Origin: Limnohabitans sp. Bal53
Lineage (GTDB): Bacteria; Pseudomonadota; Gammaproteobacteria; Burkholderiales; Burkholderiaceae_C
Assembly (NCBI RefSeq): GCF_003063355.1
Contig: NZ_NESH01000006.1
Location: 62,001 to 126,000 of the forward strand
Length of the DNA: 64,000 bases
Direction of reading: 5' to 3'
Part shown: positions 9,331 through 21,550 of the stretch, in pieces
Layout of the letters: the number at the start of each line of letters is the position of its first letter
Position numbering within the stretch: the first letter of the stretch is position 1
Program-made: the position numbers and the translations under genes
Notes under the pieces: generated by a model
Told to the model about the DNA's origin: nothing
Database searches by the model: none
Seen by the model: the letters and a program-made list of their open reading frames with translations, nothing else

Positions 9331-10186
9331 AAGTCACCGCCTTTTGCACTTGGGCAAACGCCAGGTCCAGCAACATGCCGACCACGCCAATCACCAGCAC
9401 CGCAAAGATCACATTCACCAGCGACAGGTTGTTCCACTCGTTCCACACGAAGTAGCCCACACCCGTGCCGCCCACCAGCATCTCGGCGGCCACGATCACC
9501 AGCCACGCGATGCTCATGCTGATGCGCATGCCGGTCACGATGGTGGGCGCTGCGGCGGGCAAGATGACCAAAAAGGCTTTGCGCAGCGGCGTGACTTCGA
9601 GCGTGCTGGCCACGTTGAGCCAATCGCGCTTGACCGCAGCCACACCAAAGGCGGTGTTGATGAGCATGGGCCAGACCGAGCAGATGAAGATGACGAAGAT
9701 GCCGCTGACTTCTGAGTCTTTCAGTGTGTAGAGCGCCAGCGGCATCCAGGCCAGCGGGCTGATGGGTTTGAGCACCTGAATGAAAGGGTCAAACGCTTTG
9801 CGCATGAGCGGCGACATGCCGATCATGAAGCCCAAGGGCAAGGCCACCAACACCGCCAAGACAAAGCCCAGCGCCACACGCCCCAGTGAATGCCCCAGCT
9901 GGATGCCGATGCCTTTGTCGTTGGGGCCTTTGTCGTAGAACGGGTCGGCCAGGTGCCCCAGCATGGCTTTGCCCACTTCCAGGGGTGGCGGGAAGCCCGT
10001 GCTTTTGACGGCACCGGGGTCCTTGCCCATCAACTTCTGGTACTCGATCTCCTCGGCCGTCATGCCCGCTTTGGACGCGCCCGCCACCGATGGCGCGGTA
10101 GCCGACAACTGCCACGCCCCCAGAAAGACCAGGAACATGAGCAGCGAGACCAATGCGGCCCGGGTGTTGAGGTGCAAGGTTTTCAT
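9320..10186 (-). CDS. cynB: Cyanate/nitrate-type ABC transporter permease
   Basis: The protein has 288 residues and about six membrane segments, beginning with a strong N-terminal helix (LVSLLMFLVFLGAWQL). A loop with EYQKLMGKDPGAVKSTGFPPP follows, as in NrtB-like permeases. The cytoplasmic EAA-type loop is seen as NVASTLEVTPLRKAFLVILPAAAPTIVTG around residue 195-220. It forms the membrane channel with the ATPase encoded next and receives substrate from the binding protein encoded 6 bases upstream. Nitrate permeases look the same; cynS in the operon favours cyanate. Confidence 0.88.
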   Translation of the reverse strand: MKTLHLNTRAALVSLLMFLVFLGAWQLSATAPSVAGASKAGMTAEEIEYQKLMGKDPGAVKSTGFPPPLEVGKAMLGHLADPFYDKGPNDKGIGIQLGHSLGRVALGFVLAVLVALPLGFMIGMSPLMRKAFDPFIQVLKPISPLAWMPLALYTLKDSEVSGIFVIFICSVWPMLINTAFGVAAVKRDWLNVASTLEVTPLRKAFLVILPAAAPTIVTGMRISMSIAWLVIVAAEMLVGGTGVGYFVWNEWNNLSLVNVIFAVLVIGVVGMLLDLAFAQVQKAVTYVE

Positions 10187-10192
10187 GCTGCG

Positions 10193-11599
10193 TCAGCCCA
10201 TCTTGTTGATCGCAAAGCTCTTGAGGTAGGCCTCGGGCTTGGCCGGGTCAAACTCTTTGCCCATGATCTTGTGCTTGGGGTAAGGCGTGGTGGCGGCAAA
10301 GTCGTGGCCCAGCTCTTTCATGTGTTTGCGTGCATCGGTGATGAGGAACACCTTCTCGGCGATTTGCTTGTAGTTCACATCACCCTTCACATAACCCCAG
10401 CGCTTCATTTGTGTGAGCATCCACACGGCCATGCTTTGCCATGGCATGGGGTCAAAGCCAGCGCGGTCGGGCACGTTTTGCACCTTGCCCAAGCCGTCGG
10501 CAAATTTGCCCGTGAGCACTTGGTTGATCACCGCCTCGGGTTGGTTCAGGTATTGCGCAGGCGCAATGACTTTGGAGATCAACTCGCGGTTCTCAGACTT
10601 GCTGGCCATGGCCGCTGCGGTGAGCACAGCGCGGTAAAGCGCGGCAAAGGTGTTGGGGTTCTTCTGGATGAATTCGGTGCTGGTGCCAAAGGCGCAGCAA
10701 GGATGACCGTCCCACAGGTCTTTGGTCAGCACATGGATGAAGCCGACTTCGTCGTAGACCGCACGCTGGTTAAAAGGATCAGGTCCAAGGAAGCCATCGA
10801 TGTTGCCCGAGCGCAGGTTGGCCACCATCTCTGGCGGTGGCACCACGCGGATTTGCACATCGGTGTCGGGGTTGATGCCGTTTTCGGCCAGGTAGTAGCG
10901 CAGCAAGAAGTTGTGCATCGAGTAATCGAACGGCACGGCAAACTTGAAACCCTTCCAGTTCTTCGGGTCGCGGTTGTTCTTGTGCTTCATAGCCAGCGTG
11001 ATGGCCTGGCCGTTGATGTTTTGGATGGTGGCCACGTTCATGGGCGTGGCGTTCGCGCCCAGCCCCATGCTGATGGCCAAGGGCATGGGCGAGAGGAAAT
11101 GCGTCGCGTCGTATTCCTTGTTGATCATCTTGTCGCGAATCAAGGCCCAGCCAGCGGTCTTGGTCACCGACACATTCAAGCCTTGCTTTTGGTAGAAGCC
11201 CAAGGGCTCAGCCATGATGAGCGGCGTGGCGCAGGTGATCGGGATGAAGCCGATCTTGAGGTTCGTTTTTTCCAGCGGACCTTTGCTTTGCGCCAAGGCC
11301 TGCAAACTGGCCACAGGCAACACACTGGCAATGGCGGCCATGGCGGTTTTCTTGCCCACGGCGCGCAAGAACATGCGGCGCTCTTGGTCGTGCGGGAAGA
11401 GTGATTTGACCAAGGTGGCCTCGATGAACTCCTGGCTGTAAGCCTCGAATTCAGCGGTCTCGGAGCGGGCGCGCAGTTGGGCGGCAGCGGCATCGGCGGC
11501 CACTTCTGCGTGGTGGTCGGCGGGTGAGTGGTCGCGGCCGCAGCTGCACTTGAGCATCAAGGGGCGGTCGGCGTTGTAGGGATCAAAGAATTCAGACAT
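10193..11599 (-). CDS. cynA: Cyanate/nitrate-type ABC substrate-binding protein with Tat signal
   Basis: The protein has 468 residues from the ATG giving MSEFFDPYNADRP, with a GAGG ribosome site; a longer reading has none. The mature part is an NrtA/CynA-like periplasmic binding protein (LKIGFIPITCATPLIMAEPLGFY, then FLGPDPFNQRAVYDE near residue 270). A twin-arginine motif ERRMFLRAVG at 73-82 is followed by a hydrophobic stretch ending ALAQ, so export by Tat is likely. Unusually, about 73 residues precede the Tat motif, and they contain Cys18, Cys20, His24, His29 and His30 in the pattern CSCGRDH. It heads the operon with permease, ATPase and cyanase. Known relatives bind nitrate, nitrite or cyanate. 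Confidence 0.85.
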   Translation of the reverse strand: MSEFFDPYNADRPLMLKCSCGRDHSPADHHAEVAADAAAAQLRARSETAEFEAYSQEFIEATLVKSLFPHDQERRMFLRAVGKKTAMAAIASVLPVASLQALAQSKGPLEKTNLKIGFIPITCATPLIMAEPLGFYQKQGLNVSVTKTAGWALIRDKMINKEYDATHFLSPMPLAISMGLGANATPMNVATIQNINGQAITLAMKHKNNRDPKNWKGFKFAVPFDYSMHNFLLRYYLAENGINPDTDVQIRVVPPPEMVANLRSGNIDGFLGPDPFNQRAVYDEVGFIHVLTKDLWDGHPCCAFGTSTEFIQKNPNTFAALYRAVLTAAAMASKSENRELISKVIAPAQYLNQPEAVINQVLTGKFADGLGKVQNVPDRAGFDPMPWQSMAVWMLTQMKRWGYVKGDVNYKQIAEKVFLITDARKHMKELGHDFAATTPYPKHKIMGKEFDPAKPEAYLKSFAINKMG

Positions 11600-11749
11600 G
11601 GCAACCTCGCTTTGTTGAAGATGCACAGGTCTATGCAAGCTGTGGGCCAGAAAACCTTGCTGACGCGCCATCGGCGAGGTGCATGCGCATTTCGCAAGGC
11701 GCTTGTCGATGCGGTGTAGGGCTGGCCCTACAAAAGCCGTCTCTGTTGT

Positions 11750-11914
11750 GTAGGAGCGGTCTCTGACCGCGAAGCATCCGCTGGCAACGCTTTCGCGGTC
11801 GGAGACCGCTCCTACAGAGGGAGCGCACCTGCTTTCGCGGTCGGAGACCGCTCCTACAGGGGGAGCGTGCTGGTGGGTTGTGTTTTTTTCTGTGGGAGCG
11901 GTCTCTGACCGCGA
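11750..11914. repeat. Cluster of four REP-like palindromic units
   Basis: A ~22-base unit starting GTAGGAGC, with an inner hairpin GGTC-tct-GACC and ending CGCGA, occurs four times: 11750-11772 (+), 11793-11815 (inverted), 11835-11857 (inverted) and 11892-11914 (+, with one change, GTGGGAGC). The GTAG head plus a short hairpin is the hallmark of REP sequences, which are mobilised in trans by RAYT transposases in other proteobacteria. The paired opposite orientations form BIME-like structures. They fill the gap between the response-regulator gene and cynA. No RAYT gene is in the window. Confidence 0.8.
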
Positions 11915-11932
11915 TTCACCGAGACACGCGCT

Positions 11933-12586
11933 TCAATGGCCCCCACCCAGGCTCTGCGCGTACAAAGCCAGCTCCACATCGTTCTTGGTGCCGGTCTTTT
12001 CCAAGATGCGTGCACGGTAAGTGCTCACGGTGTTGGGCGCCAGGCTCAGTTGCGCACCAATTTCGCTCACGCTGTGGCCTTGGGTCAACAAAAGATAGAC
12101 CTGGTGCTCACGGTGCGACAGCCTATCGATCCCGGTTTTGGTGCGACCCTGACTGACCAGACTGGCCAAGGCCTCTGCCGTGGCGGGCGAGACGTGCATG
12201 CCGCCTGCAGCCACACGGCGCAAGGCCGCGATCAGGTCGTCCGGGTGGGTGCTTTTGTTCAGATAGCCCGAGGCCCCCAACTGGATACAACGCACCGCGT
12301 ATTGTTTTTCCGGGTAGGTGCTGAGCATGAGCACAGGCAACCCCGGCCAATCGCGCCGCAACGCTTGCAACACATCCAAACCGTCCATGACGGGCATGGC
12401 GATGTCGAGCAGCACCACGTCCAGCCCTTGCGGGCCCTGCAAGGCTTGCACCGCGTCCAGCACGCCGGGGCCGGTGTCGGCTTCGGCCACCACCTGCAGG
12501 CCCGGATCGTCGGCCAACACCATCTTCAGGCCTTCGCGCACGATCTTGTGGTCGTCGCCCAGCAGCACACGCACGGTGGCATTCAT
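11933..12586 (-). CDS. NarL/FixJ-type response regulator
   Basis: The protein has 217 residues. The receiver domain has the acidic pair Asp11-Asp12, phosphoacceptor Asp61 in VVLLDIAMP, Thr/Ser (LSTYP, ~94) and Lys (LNKS, ~110). The C-terminal LuxR-type HTH is LSHREHQVYLLLTQGHSVSEIGAQLSLAPNTVSTYRARI, split around residues 155-195. It would be phosphorylated by the kinase encoded just upstream, whose stop overlaps its ATG by four bases. Its targets are unknown; the cyanate operon is the next gene unit on the same strand and is a candidate by position only. Confidence 0.92.
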   Translation of the reverse strand: MNATVRVLLGDDHKIVREGLKMVLADDPGLQVVAEADTGPGVLDAVQALQGPQGLDVVLLDIAMPVMDGLDVLQALRRDWPGLPVLMLSTYPEKQYAVRCIQLGASGYLNKSTHPDDLIAALRRVAAGGMHVSPATAEALASLVSQGRTKTGIDRLSHREHQVYLLLTQGHSVSEIGAQLSLAPNTVSTYRARILEKTGTKNDVELALYAQSLGGGH

Positions 12587-13818
12587 GGCGCGGCCTCTCC
12601 ATTGGGCATGGGCATGGACAGGCGCATGCGGGTGCCCCGGCCGGGTTGGCTGTCCACGTCAATCACGCCCCCATAATGCCGCGCCCGCTCGCGCATGCCC
12701 ATGATGCCGTAGGCCTGCGCCGACTCGAAAACCCGCGCTTCGGCACCACATCCGTCATCTTCTACCGACAGGTGCAACCAGCCCTGGCGCTCCACAATGT
12801 CCACGTCCACCGTGCGGGCGCGGGCGTGACGCCCCACATTGCTGAGCATCTCCTGAAAGATGCGGAACACCGCCATGGCCATCGGTTCGGGCAAGACACG
12901 TTGCACATTCACGTCCATGCACCACTTGAGTTCTTGCTCGGCCGACTGCACAAACTCCTGCGCCTGCCACGCCAGGGCGTCCCACAAGCCTTGGTGGTCC
13001 AGGATGCTGGGGCGCAGGTCGGTGATGATGCGGCCCACATTGACCACCGCGTTCTCGATCAAGCGGCCCATGTTCTGGCACTTCTCTCGCATTTTTCCGC
13101 GCATGTCGTCGTGCTGGCTTTGCGTCTCTTGCGCGGCGCGCTGCTCCTGCTCAGACAAGCGCTTGTCCAGCCAGCCCACATCCATCTTGAGCGCCACCAA
13201 CAAGCTGCCCAACTCGTCGTGCACCTCGCGGGCGATGCGGGTGCGCTCTTCTTCACGCACCGCCTCGGACCACGCGGCCAACTCGCGCAGTTGCTGCAAA
13301 GCGGTTTCCAGCGCTTGGGTGCGCTCGGCCACGCGTTGCTCCAGCTCGTTCTTGGCCCAGTGCAAAGCGTCTTGGGCCTGCTTGCGCTCGGTGATGTCCA
13401 CAAAGGTGACCACCGCACCGCGCACCTGGCCTTGATCAAACACCGGGTAGCTCGAATATTCCACCGGGAAACTGCTGCCTTCTGCGCGCCAGAACACCTC
13501 GCTGTCGATGCGGCAAGGCTGACCTTGACGAAACGCGTTGTAGATCGGGCAGTCGTCTAAGGGGTAGTGCGATCCGTCGCCGTGTGAATGGTGCGTCAGC
13601 ACATGCATGTTCTGGCCCAGCACCTGCTCCGGCTCCAGGCCGATCATGCGGGCCCCGGCCGGGTTGATGAAGACGCACAGGCCGTCCAAATCCACACCAA
13701 AAACCCCCTCGCCGGTGGATGCCAGCATCAAGCCCAAGGGGTCACGCCAGGCTTCGGTAACGCCCATGACGCCGTTGATCGCCGCTTGTGAGGGTGTGTA
13801 CGCTAAGTTCATGCGCAT
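12583..13818 (-). CDS. Soluble PAS-domain sensor histidine kinase (HisKA_3 type)
   Basis: The protein has 411 residues and no membrane segment. A PAS domain covers about 25-145 (GVFGVDLDGLCVFINPAGARMIG, then a PAC-like FVDITERKQAQD). A coiled coil with NELEQRVAERTQALETALQQL follows. The HisKA_3 dimerisation domain has phospho-acceptor His200 in REVHDELG, and a NarX-type HATPase domain ends the protein (DDGCGAE, YGIMGMRERA). It probably senses a cytosolic signal. The PAS contains several Cys and His residues (HVLTHHSHGDGSHYPLDDCP) that could bind a metal or a cofactor; this is an inference. The start could also be the ATG 6 bases further in. Confidence 0.9.
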   Translation of the reverse strand: MRMNLAYTPSQAAINGVMGVTEAWRDPLGLMLASTGEGVFGVDLDGLCVFINPAGARMIGLEPEQVLGQNMHVLTHHSHGDGSHYPLDDCPIYNAFRQGQPCRIDSEVFWRAEGSSFPVEYSSYPVFDQGQVRGAVVTFVDITERKQAQDALHWAKNELEQRVAERTQALETALQQLRELAAWSEAVREEERTRIAREVHDELGSLLVALKMDVGWLDKRLSEQEQRAAQETQSQHDDMRGKMREKCQNMGRLIENAVVNVGRIITDLRPSILDHQGLWDALAWQAQEFVQSAEQELKWCMDVNVQRVLPEPMAMAVFRIFQEMLSNVGRHARARTVDVDIVERQGWLHLSVEDDGCGAEARVFESAQAYGIMGMRERARHYGGVIDVDSQPGRGTRMRLSMPMPNGEAAP

Positions 13819-13954
13819 GGCACATGCAAGCCTTGTGCCATGCGCGCGGACGCTTCACCTTGCGGTGACGGGACTTTGTCGCCTGAGGCACCGCCCCGTG
13901 AACGGCCTGGACGCGACAATGGGGGGCAGAGATGATGTTCTGAATGCTGATTGG

Positions 13955-14701
13955 ATGGCCATGACCCCTGTACCCATAGCGCTGCTGCAAGGCGCTTCGA
14001 ACTTTCGCGATGTCGGCGGCTACAGCAACGCCGACGGCCGCCGCGTGCGGCGCGGCCAGGTGTTCCGCTCAGACCATCTGGCGGGATTGACGCACGAAGA
14101 CCTGGTGCGCCTGCAAGCGCTGGGCATAGCGCACAGCCTGGACTTTCGCGGGGCAGCCGAGTACACAGCGACGCCCTACGCCATACCGGGTGTGCAACGC
14201 GTGGCGCTCACCATCGAGCCCACGGTGATCGCCCGCATGCAAGCCCTGGTGGCCCAAGGCGTGGTGCCCACCACCGAGGAAACTGTGGACCTGATGCGCG
14301 AGACCTACCGCGATTTTGTGAACCACAACGCCGCCACCTTTGGCAGGTTTTTGAAGCACCTGCTGGAGCAGCCCACACCGCAGGTGTTTCACTGCACCGC
14401 TGGCAAGGACCGCACGGGTTTTGCCGCAGCGCTGCTGCTGTCGGCGCTGGATGTGGACCGCGCCACCATCGAGCGCGACTACCTGCTCACCAACCAACTC
14501 TACAAACGCGATGCCCGCCTAGAGGGCCAGGGGCACCCGCACGTGATGAAGGTGCTGTGGCAAGTACAACCCGAGTTTTTGCATGCCGCCTTTGAGGCCG
14601 TGGATGCACAGCATGGCGGCATGCGCGACTACCTGCATGGGGCCATTGGCTTGAGCCCGCAAGAGTTGGCCGAGTTACAAGGCTTGCTGCTGGAAGACTG
14701 A
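13955..14701 (+). CDS. Tyrosine-protein phosphatase (Y_phosphatase3 family)
   Basis: The protein has 248 residues from MAMTPVPIALL; the long upstream reading is antisense to the kinase gene. The family motif NFRDVGGY lies at residues 16-23, and the P-loop HCTAGKDRTG gives catalytic Cys147 and Arg153 (C-x5-R). Such enzymes remove phosphate from tyrosine or from phosphoinositides. There is no signal peptide, so it is probably cytosolic. It is divergent from the two-component genes and its stop abuts the stop of the convergent MetH module gene. Confidence 0.87.
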   Translation: MAMTPVPIALLQGASNFRDVGGYSNADGRRVRRGQVFRSDHLAGLTHEDLVRLQALGIAHSLDFRGAAEYTATPYAIPGVQRVALTIEPTVIARMQALVAQGVVPTTEETVDLMRETYRDFVNHNAATFGRFLKHLLEQPTPQVFHCTAGKDRTGFAAALLLSALDVDRATIERDYLLTNQLYKRDARLEGQGHPHVMKVLWQVQPEFLHAAFEAVDAQHGGMRDYLHGAIGLSPQELAELQGLLLED

Positions 14702-15748
<1,047 letters not shown>

Positions 15749-16006
15749 GGCACCTATTGTATGAAAGCGCAGGCTGGCAGCTCCCGCCTGCTTTCACCAT
15801 CGAGCGCTGTTTTCTAGCTGCCCCAAACAACACCTTGGCCTTTTTACCAAAAGCCAATGGGCTTGGCCTGAAATTACATTTGTACAAATGCTTTAAGATG
15901 AAATCACGAAACATTCAGCCTTGCTCCCAAGCCCTGTACAAGCTCCGCGATGGGCCTTGGGCGCATGTGATTTTTTTAATTTTTTGGACCTCAAAACAAC
16001 CGACCC

Positions 16007-17053
16007 ATGTGGAATCAAATCATTCTTGACCACCCCATTTCTTCTTGGCTGACAGCACTGATTTTTTTTGTGTCTGTGGTTTTGGGCGTCAAACTCTTGT
16101 TCAGGCTGGGCCTGAAACAATTGCAAAGTTTGGCAGAACGCACCTCATGGCAAGGCGATGACTTTTTGCTCGTCGTGCTCAAGGCCAACAACTCGCTTTT
16201 GGTCACGGGATTGGGCATTTTGGCGGCGTTGCAAGTCTTGCAACTGTCTGATGGAATAGAGAAAGCCGCCGTCAATGTGATGCTGGTCTTGCTGATTTTT
16301 CAAGCTGGCTTGTGGGCACACAAAGCCCTTGAAGCTGGGCTGAAGTTGCGTTTTGCACAAGCCGACCCTGCCAACGAAGGCGGCAGCCTCATGACACTCG
16401 GGTTGCTGTCATTTTTGGGCAAGCTGCTGCTGTGGGTCGTTGTGATTCTGATGGCTCTGGACAACTTGGGCATGAACATCACGGCTCTGGTGGCCAGTTT
16501 GGGCATAGGCGGTGTGGCTGTGGCTTTGGCGGTGCAAAACATCTTGGGCGATTTGTTTGCCTCCTTGTCCATTGCCATCGACAAGCCCTTTGTGATTGGC
16601 GACTTCGTGATGGTCGACGACATGATGGGCACCGTGGAGCATGTGGGGCTCAAGACCACGCGGCTTCGAAGCCTTGCAGGCGAGCAAATCGTTTTTGCCA
16701 ACAACGACTTGCTGCAAAGCCGCGTTCGCAACTTCAAGCGCATGAGTCAGCGTCGTTGCACCTTCAATTTTGGCGTGACTTATTCAACCTCGGCCGATCA
16801 GTTGACACACATTCCGACCATGGTCGAAGCGATTATCAAAAGTCAGCCCCAAGTGAATTTTGGACGTGCGCACTTCATATCTTTTGGCGAGTCCTCGCTC
16901 GATTTTGAGGTCGTCTATTTTGTGCTCAGCAGCGATTACGACCTGTACATGGATGTGCAGCAAGCCATCAATTTGTCTCTTGTGCGAATCTTTGAGCAAG
17001 AAGGCATTGAATTCGCTTTCCCAACACGCACACTCCACTTACACACGGCTTGA
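16007..17053 (+). CDS. Small-conductance mechanosensitive channel, MscS family
   Basis: The protein has 348 residues with four to five membrane segments in the first ~180. The pore helix and beta domain are recognised from ALVASLGIGGVAVALAVQNILGDLFASLSIAIDKPFVIGDFV around residues 155-205. A cytoplasmic C-terminal domain follows (YFVLSSDYDLYMDVQQAINL). It is longer than E. coli MscS (286) and closer to YnaI/YbdG-like relatives. The family opens under membrane tension and protects against osmotic shock. It stands alone, and the DNA around it is more AT-rich than the neighbouring genes. Confidence 0.9.
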   Translation: MWNQIILDHPISSWLTALIFFVSVVLGVKLLFRLGLKQLQSLAERTSWQGDDFLLVVLKANNSLLVTGLGILAALQVLQLSDGIEKAAVNVMLVLLIFQAGLWAHKALEAGLKLRFAQADPANEGGSLMTLGLLSFLGKLLLWVVVILMALDNLGMNITALVASLGIGGVAVALAVQNILGDLFASLSIAIDKPFVIGDFVMVDDMMGTVEHVGLKTTRLRSLAGEQIVFANNDLLQSRVRNFKRMSQRRCTFNFGVTYSTSADQLTHIPTMVEAIIKSQPQVNFGRAHFISFGESSLDFEVVYFVLSSDYDLYMDVQQAINLSLVRIFEQEGIEFAFPTRTLHLHTA

Positions 17054-17348
17054 CTGGAGGTCTGCAGGGAAACACGCAATAGACATGAACACATTTCCCT
17101 GCCATCCTCAGAAACCTTGTTTCTAAAGCGTATGTGTCGGCAAACACGGTGGATCAAACGCCAGGTAATTTGGTGTTGTCCGAATTTGCAGGTGCAACTG
17201 TCGAATTCAAGGAGGCTATCTTGACCAACCCCACGGCGAAATCAAATCGATGCGAATGCTACAGGCCGCCTTGTCCCTGAGTGCAGAAGATGCGCATTAC
17301 AAGATGCGGCAAACCTAGCAAAGCTTTAGCAAGGTCTAAAAGGACCTG

Positions 17349-18245
17349 TCAATGCGTTCCACGCAAGACGTCCAATATCGCCATGAGCGAAGGTTCGCGG
17401 CTGAAATTGGGACGCCAAACGAGCACCACTTGCCGCATCAAATCCATGCCGCTCAATGTCAGATAGTGCAGGTCATCTGCGTCGCTGGCCGAGGTGGGCA
17501 TGCGCGGCAACAGCGACACGCCCATGCCCGCCACCACCATGTGCGCGATCGACTCCAGCGATGCCCCCTTGATCTCCTGGGCCATGCCGCTGGCGCTGGT
17601 TTTCAAACGGGCCAGCTCCGGGCTGGTCTGGATCAAGGCTTCGAGCAGGCAGTCGCCCATGCTGGGCAGCAAGAGGGTTTCATGCTGCAAAGCCGCGATG
17701 TCAATTTCCTGCAATTGGGCCCAAGGGTGGCGCGGCCCTACAGCCACAAAAACGGGCTCTTCAAAAATCGGGGCGGTCTTGAGTTCAAGGTCGGTGACGG
17801 GGATGTCCATCACGGCGCAATCGATCACGCCATCGCGCAATTGGTCCAGCAATTTGGCGCACAAGTCATGGTGCATCAGCACCGGTATCTGAGGGGCCAG
17901 CGAACGGATGCGTTGCATCCACTGGGGCATCCAACCGGGGTTGAGGTTGTGCACCACACCCAGGCGCAAGACGCCCACGTTCGGGTTCTGGCTGTTGCGG
18001 GCAATTTCTTCGATGGCATGGACATCTTGCAAGACCGAAAACGCATGGCGCACGATGGGCAAACCGGCCGAGGTGACTCGGACATCCATGGGGCTGCGCT
18101 CAAACAACTGCACGCCCAGTTCTTCTTCAAGGTTTCTGACCGCCACCGACAAGGTGGGCTGGGCCACGCCGCACGCGCGTGCTGCTCGGCCGAAGTGCTT
18201 TTCTCTGGCCAAGGAAACCACATATTTGAGCGCTGTCAGATTCAT
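17349..18245 (-). CDS. oxyR: OxyR-like LysR-family regulator
   Basis: The protein has 298 residues. The LysR HTH is at residues ~15-40 (EKHFGRAARACGVAQPTLSVAVRNLEEELG split), followed by a substrate domain. It lies directly downstream of katG, the usual OxyR target, on the same strand. Cys199 (in MGDCL) lies exactly at the peroxidatic cysteine position of E. coli OxyR, but the resolving Cys208 position is serine. A Cys-only-at-199 OxyR would need a one-cysteine mechanism, as reported for Deinococcus. It is separated from katG by a strong terminator, so it needs some read-through or its own promoter. Confidence 0.8.
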   Translation of the reverse strand: MNLTALKYVVSLAREKHFGRAARACGVAQPTLSVAVRNLEEELGVQLFERSPMDVRVTSAGLPIVRHAFSVLQDVHAIEEIARNSQNPNVGVLRLGVVHNLNPGWMPQWMQRIRSLAPQIPVLMHHDLCAKLLDQLRDGVIDCAVMDIPVTDLELKTAPIFEEPVFVAVGPRHPWAQLQEIDIAALQHETLLLPSMGDCLLEALIQTSPELARLKTSASGMAQEIKGASLESIAHMVVAGMGVSLLPRMPTSASDADDLHYLTLSGMDLMRQVVLVWRPNFSREPSLMAILDVLRGTH

Positions 18246-18263
18246 TCAGATGTCTCCTTCAAC

Positions 18264-18295
18264 AAAAAACCCCCGAAACTGGTGAGTTTCGGGGG
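18264..18295 (-). terminator. Rho-independent terminator after katG
   Basis: An 11-base perfect stem (CCCCCGAAACT / AGTTTCGGGGG) with loop GGTG is followed, on the minus strand, by six T residues. It lies 16 bases after the katG stop and 19 bases before the oxyR start. Confidence 0.92.
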
Positions 18296-18310
18296 CTGTT
18301 CTGGCGCTCT

Positions 18311-20527
<2,217 letters not shown>

Positions 20528-20705
20528 CTACTGGTTAGAAAAACCCATTCCATCAGTAAAACCATCAGCGTGTTTTGTAAGGTCTTGGCACCACCCGGGT
20601 GGCTACCCCATGCTTTTCGCTGTGCAAGTGGTCATACCGAAAAAATGAACGTTCAGTCTAAAAACCGACGCACCATTTGGCCAATCAATTGAGTCAATCC
20701 TATCG

Positions 20706-20721
20706 ATAGGTATTTGCCTAT
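20706..20721 (-). promoter_or_regulatory. Possible OxyR-type site upstream of katG
   Basis: The sequence ATAGGTATTTGCCTAT is an ATAG-n8-CTAT dyad resembling one half of the OxyR consensus (ATAG-n7-CTAT), with an extra palindrome CTATCGATAG immediately before it. It lies between the queC stop and the katG start. The spacing is one base off the E. coli consensus and only one half-dyad is clear, so this is tentative. Confidence 0.4.
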
Positions 20722-20747
20722 GCTGCAAAGCGTTGGAGCCGCACCGC

Positions 20748-21485
20748 TCAGCCAAGCGTTGTGGGCCGACTCAGGCACCACCGCTCAAAGCCCGAAGCCC
20801 GCAGTTGGCACGCCGGGCACTGGCCGCAGCCATAGCCCCAGTCGTGGCGTTGTGTGCGCTCGCCCAGGTAGCAGGTGTGGCTGTGCTCCACGATCAAGTC
20901 CACCAAGGCGTGACCGCCTTGCGCCGGGTCGGCTTGCTGACCCAAATCGTGCGCCAATTGCCAGGTTTGGGCCTTGTCGATCCACATGAGCGGGGTTTCG
21001 ATCAACAGCTTGCGGTCCATGCCCAGCGACAGGGCCACCTGCATGGCCTTCATGGTGTCGTCGCGGCAGTCAGGGTAGCCCGAAAAATCGGTCTCGCACA
21101 CGCCCGTGACGATGACTTGCAAACCCCGGCGGTAGGCCAAAGCTGCGGCCAGCGTGAGGAACAGCAGGTTGCGCCCGGGCACAAAGGTGTTGGGCAGGCC
21201 CGAACTTTCCATCTCGATGGCCGTGTCACGGGTCAGTGATGTTTCGCTGATCTGGCCGAGGATGCCGGCGTCCAGCAAATGGTCTTCGCCCATCTTGGAG
21301 GCCCATTGGGGAAACCGAGCCTTGATCGCGGCCAACACATTCAAGCGGGCATCCAGCTCGACTTTGTGGCGTTGACCATAGTCAAAAGCCAGGGTTTCAA
21401 CGCGGTCGTAACGGGCCAAAGCGTGGGCCAAGCAGGTGGTGGAGTCCTGACCACCGGAAAACAGGACAAGGGCAGAGGTGTGCAT
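20748..21485 (-). CDS. queC: 7-cyano-7-deazaguanine synthase
   Basis: The protein has 245 residues. QueC converts 7-carboxy-7-deazaguanine to preQ0 using ATP and ammonia, in queuosine synthesis. The PP-loop SGGQDSTT is at residues 10-17. The zinc site is the C-terminal set HTCYLGE and [11 protein letters not shown] (four cysteines). Motifs VPGRNLLFL and DCRDD are also typical. It is transcribed alone on the minus strand, divergent from recQ across a repeat-rich gap. No other queuosine gene is in the window. Confidence 0.95.
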   Translation of the reverse strand: MHTSALVLFSGGQDSTTCLAHALARYDRVETLAFDYGQRHKVELDARLNVLAAIKARFPQWASKMGEDHLLDAGILGQISETSLTRDTAIEMESSGLPNTFVPGRNLLFLTLAAALAYRRGLQVIVTGVCETDFSGYPDCRDDTMKAMQVALSLGMDRKLLIETPLMWIDKAQTWQLAHDLGQQADPAQGGHALVDLIVEHSHTCYLGERTQRHDWGYGCGQCPACQLRASGFERWCLSRPTTLG

Positions 21486-21550
21486 GGGCTGGGATGGTAA
21501 CGCTTGGGTCGCTGGGGACTGCCCGCGTTGGGGCGTGTTTGAAGGGTAGT

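Noticed and set aside
9890..11404. 504-codon open frame opposite the cyanate permease and binding-protein genes
   Set aside because: It is antisense to two recognised genes and has no domain or ribosome site.
11600..11749. Small gene between cynA and the REP cluster
   Set aside because: The short open frames overlap the REP units or lack a ribosome site and family features.
17054..17348. Gene remnant between mscS and oxyR
   Set aside because: Only very short frames exist; no similarity to a known family could be recognised, so nothing is called.
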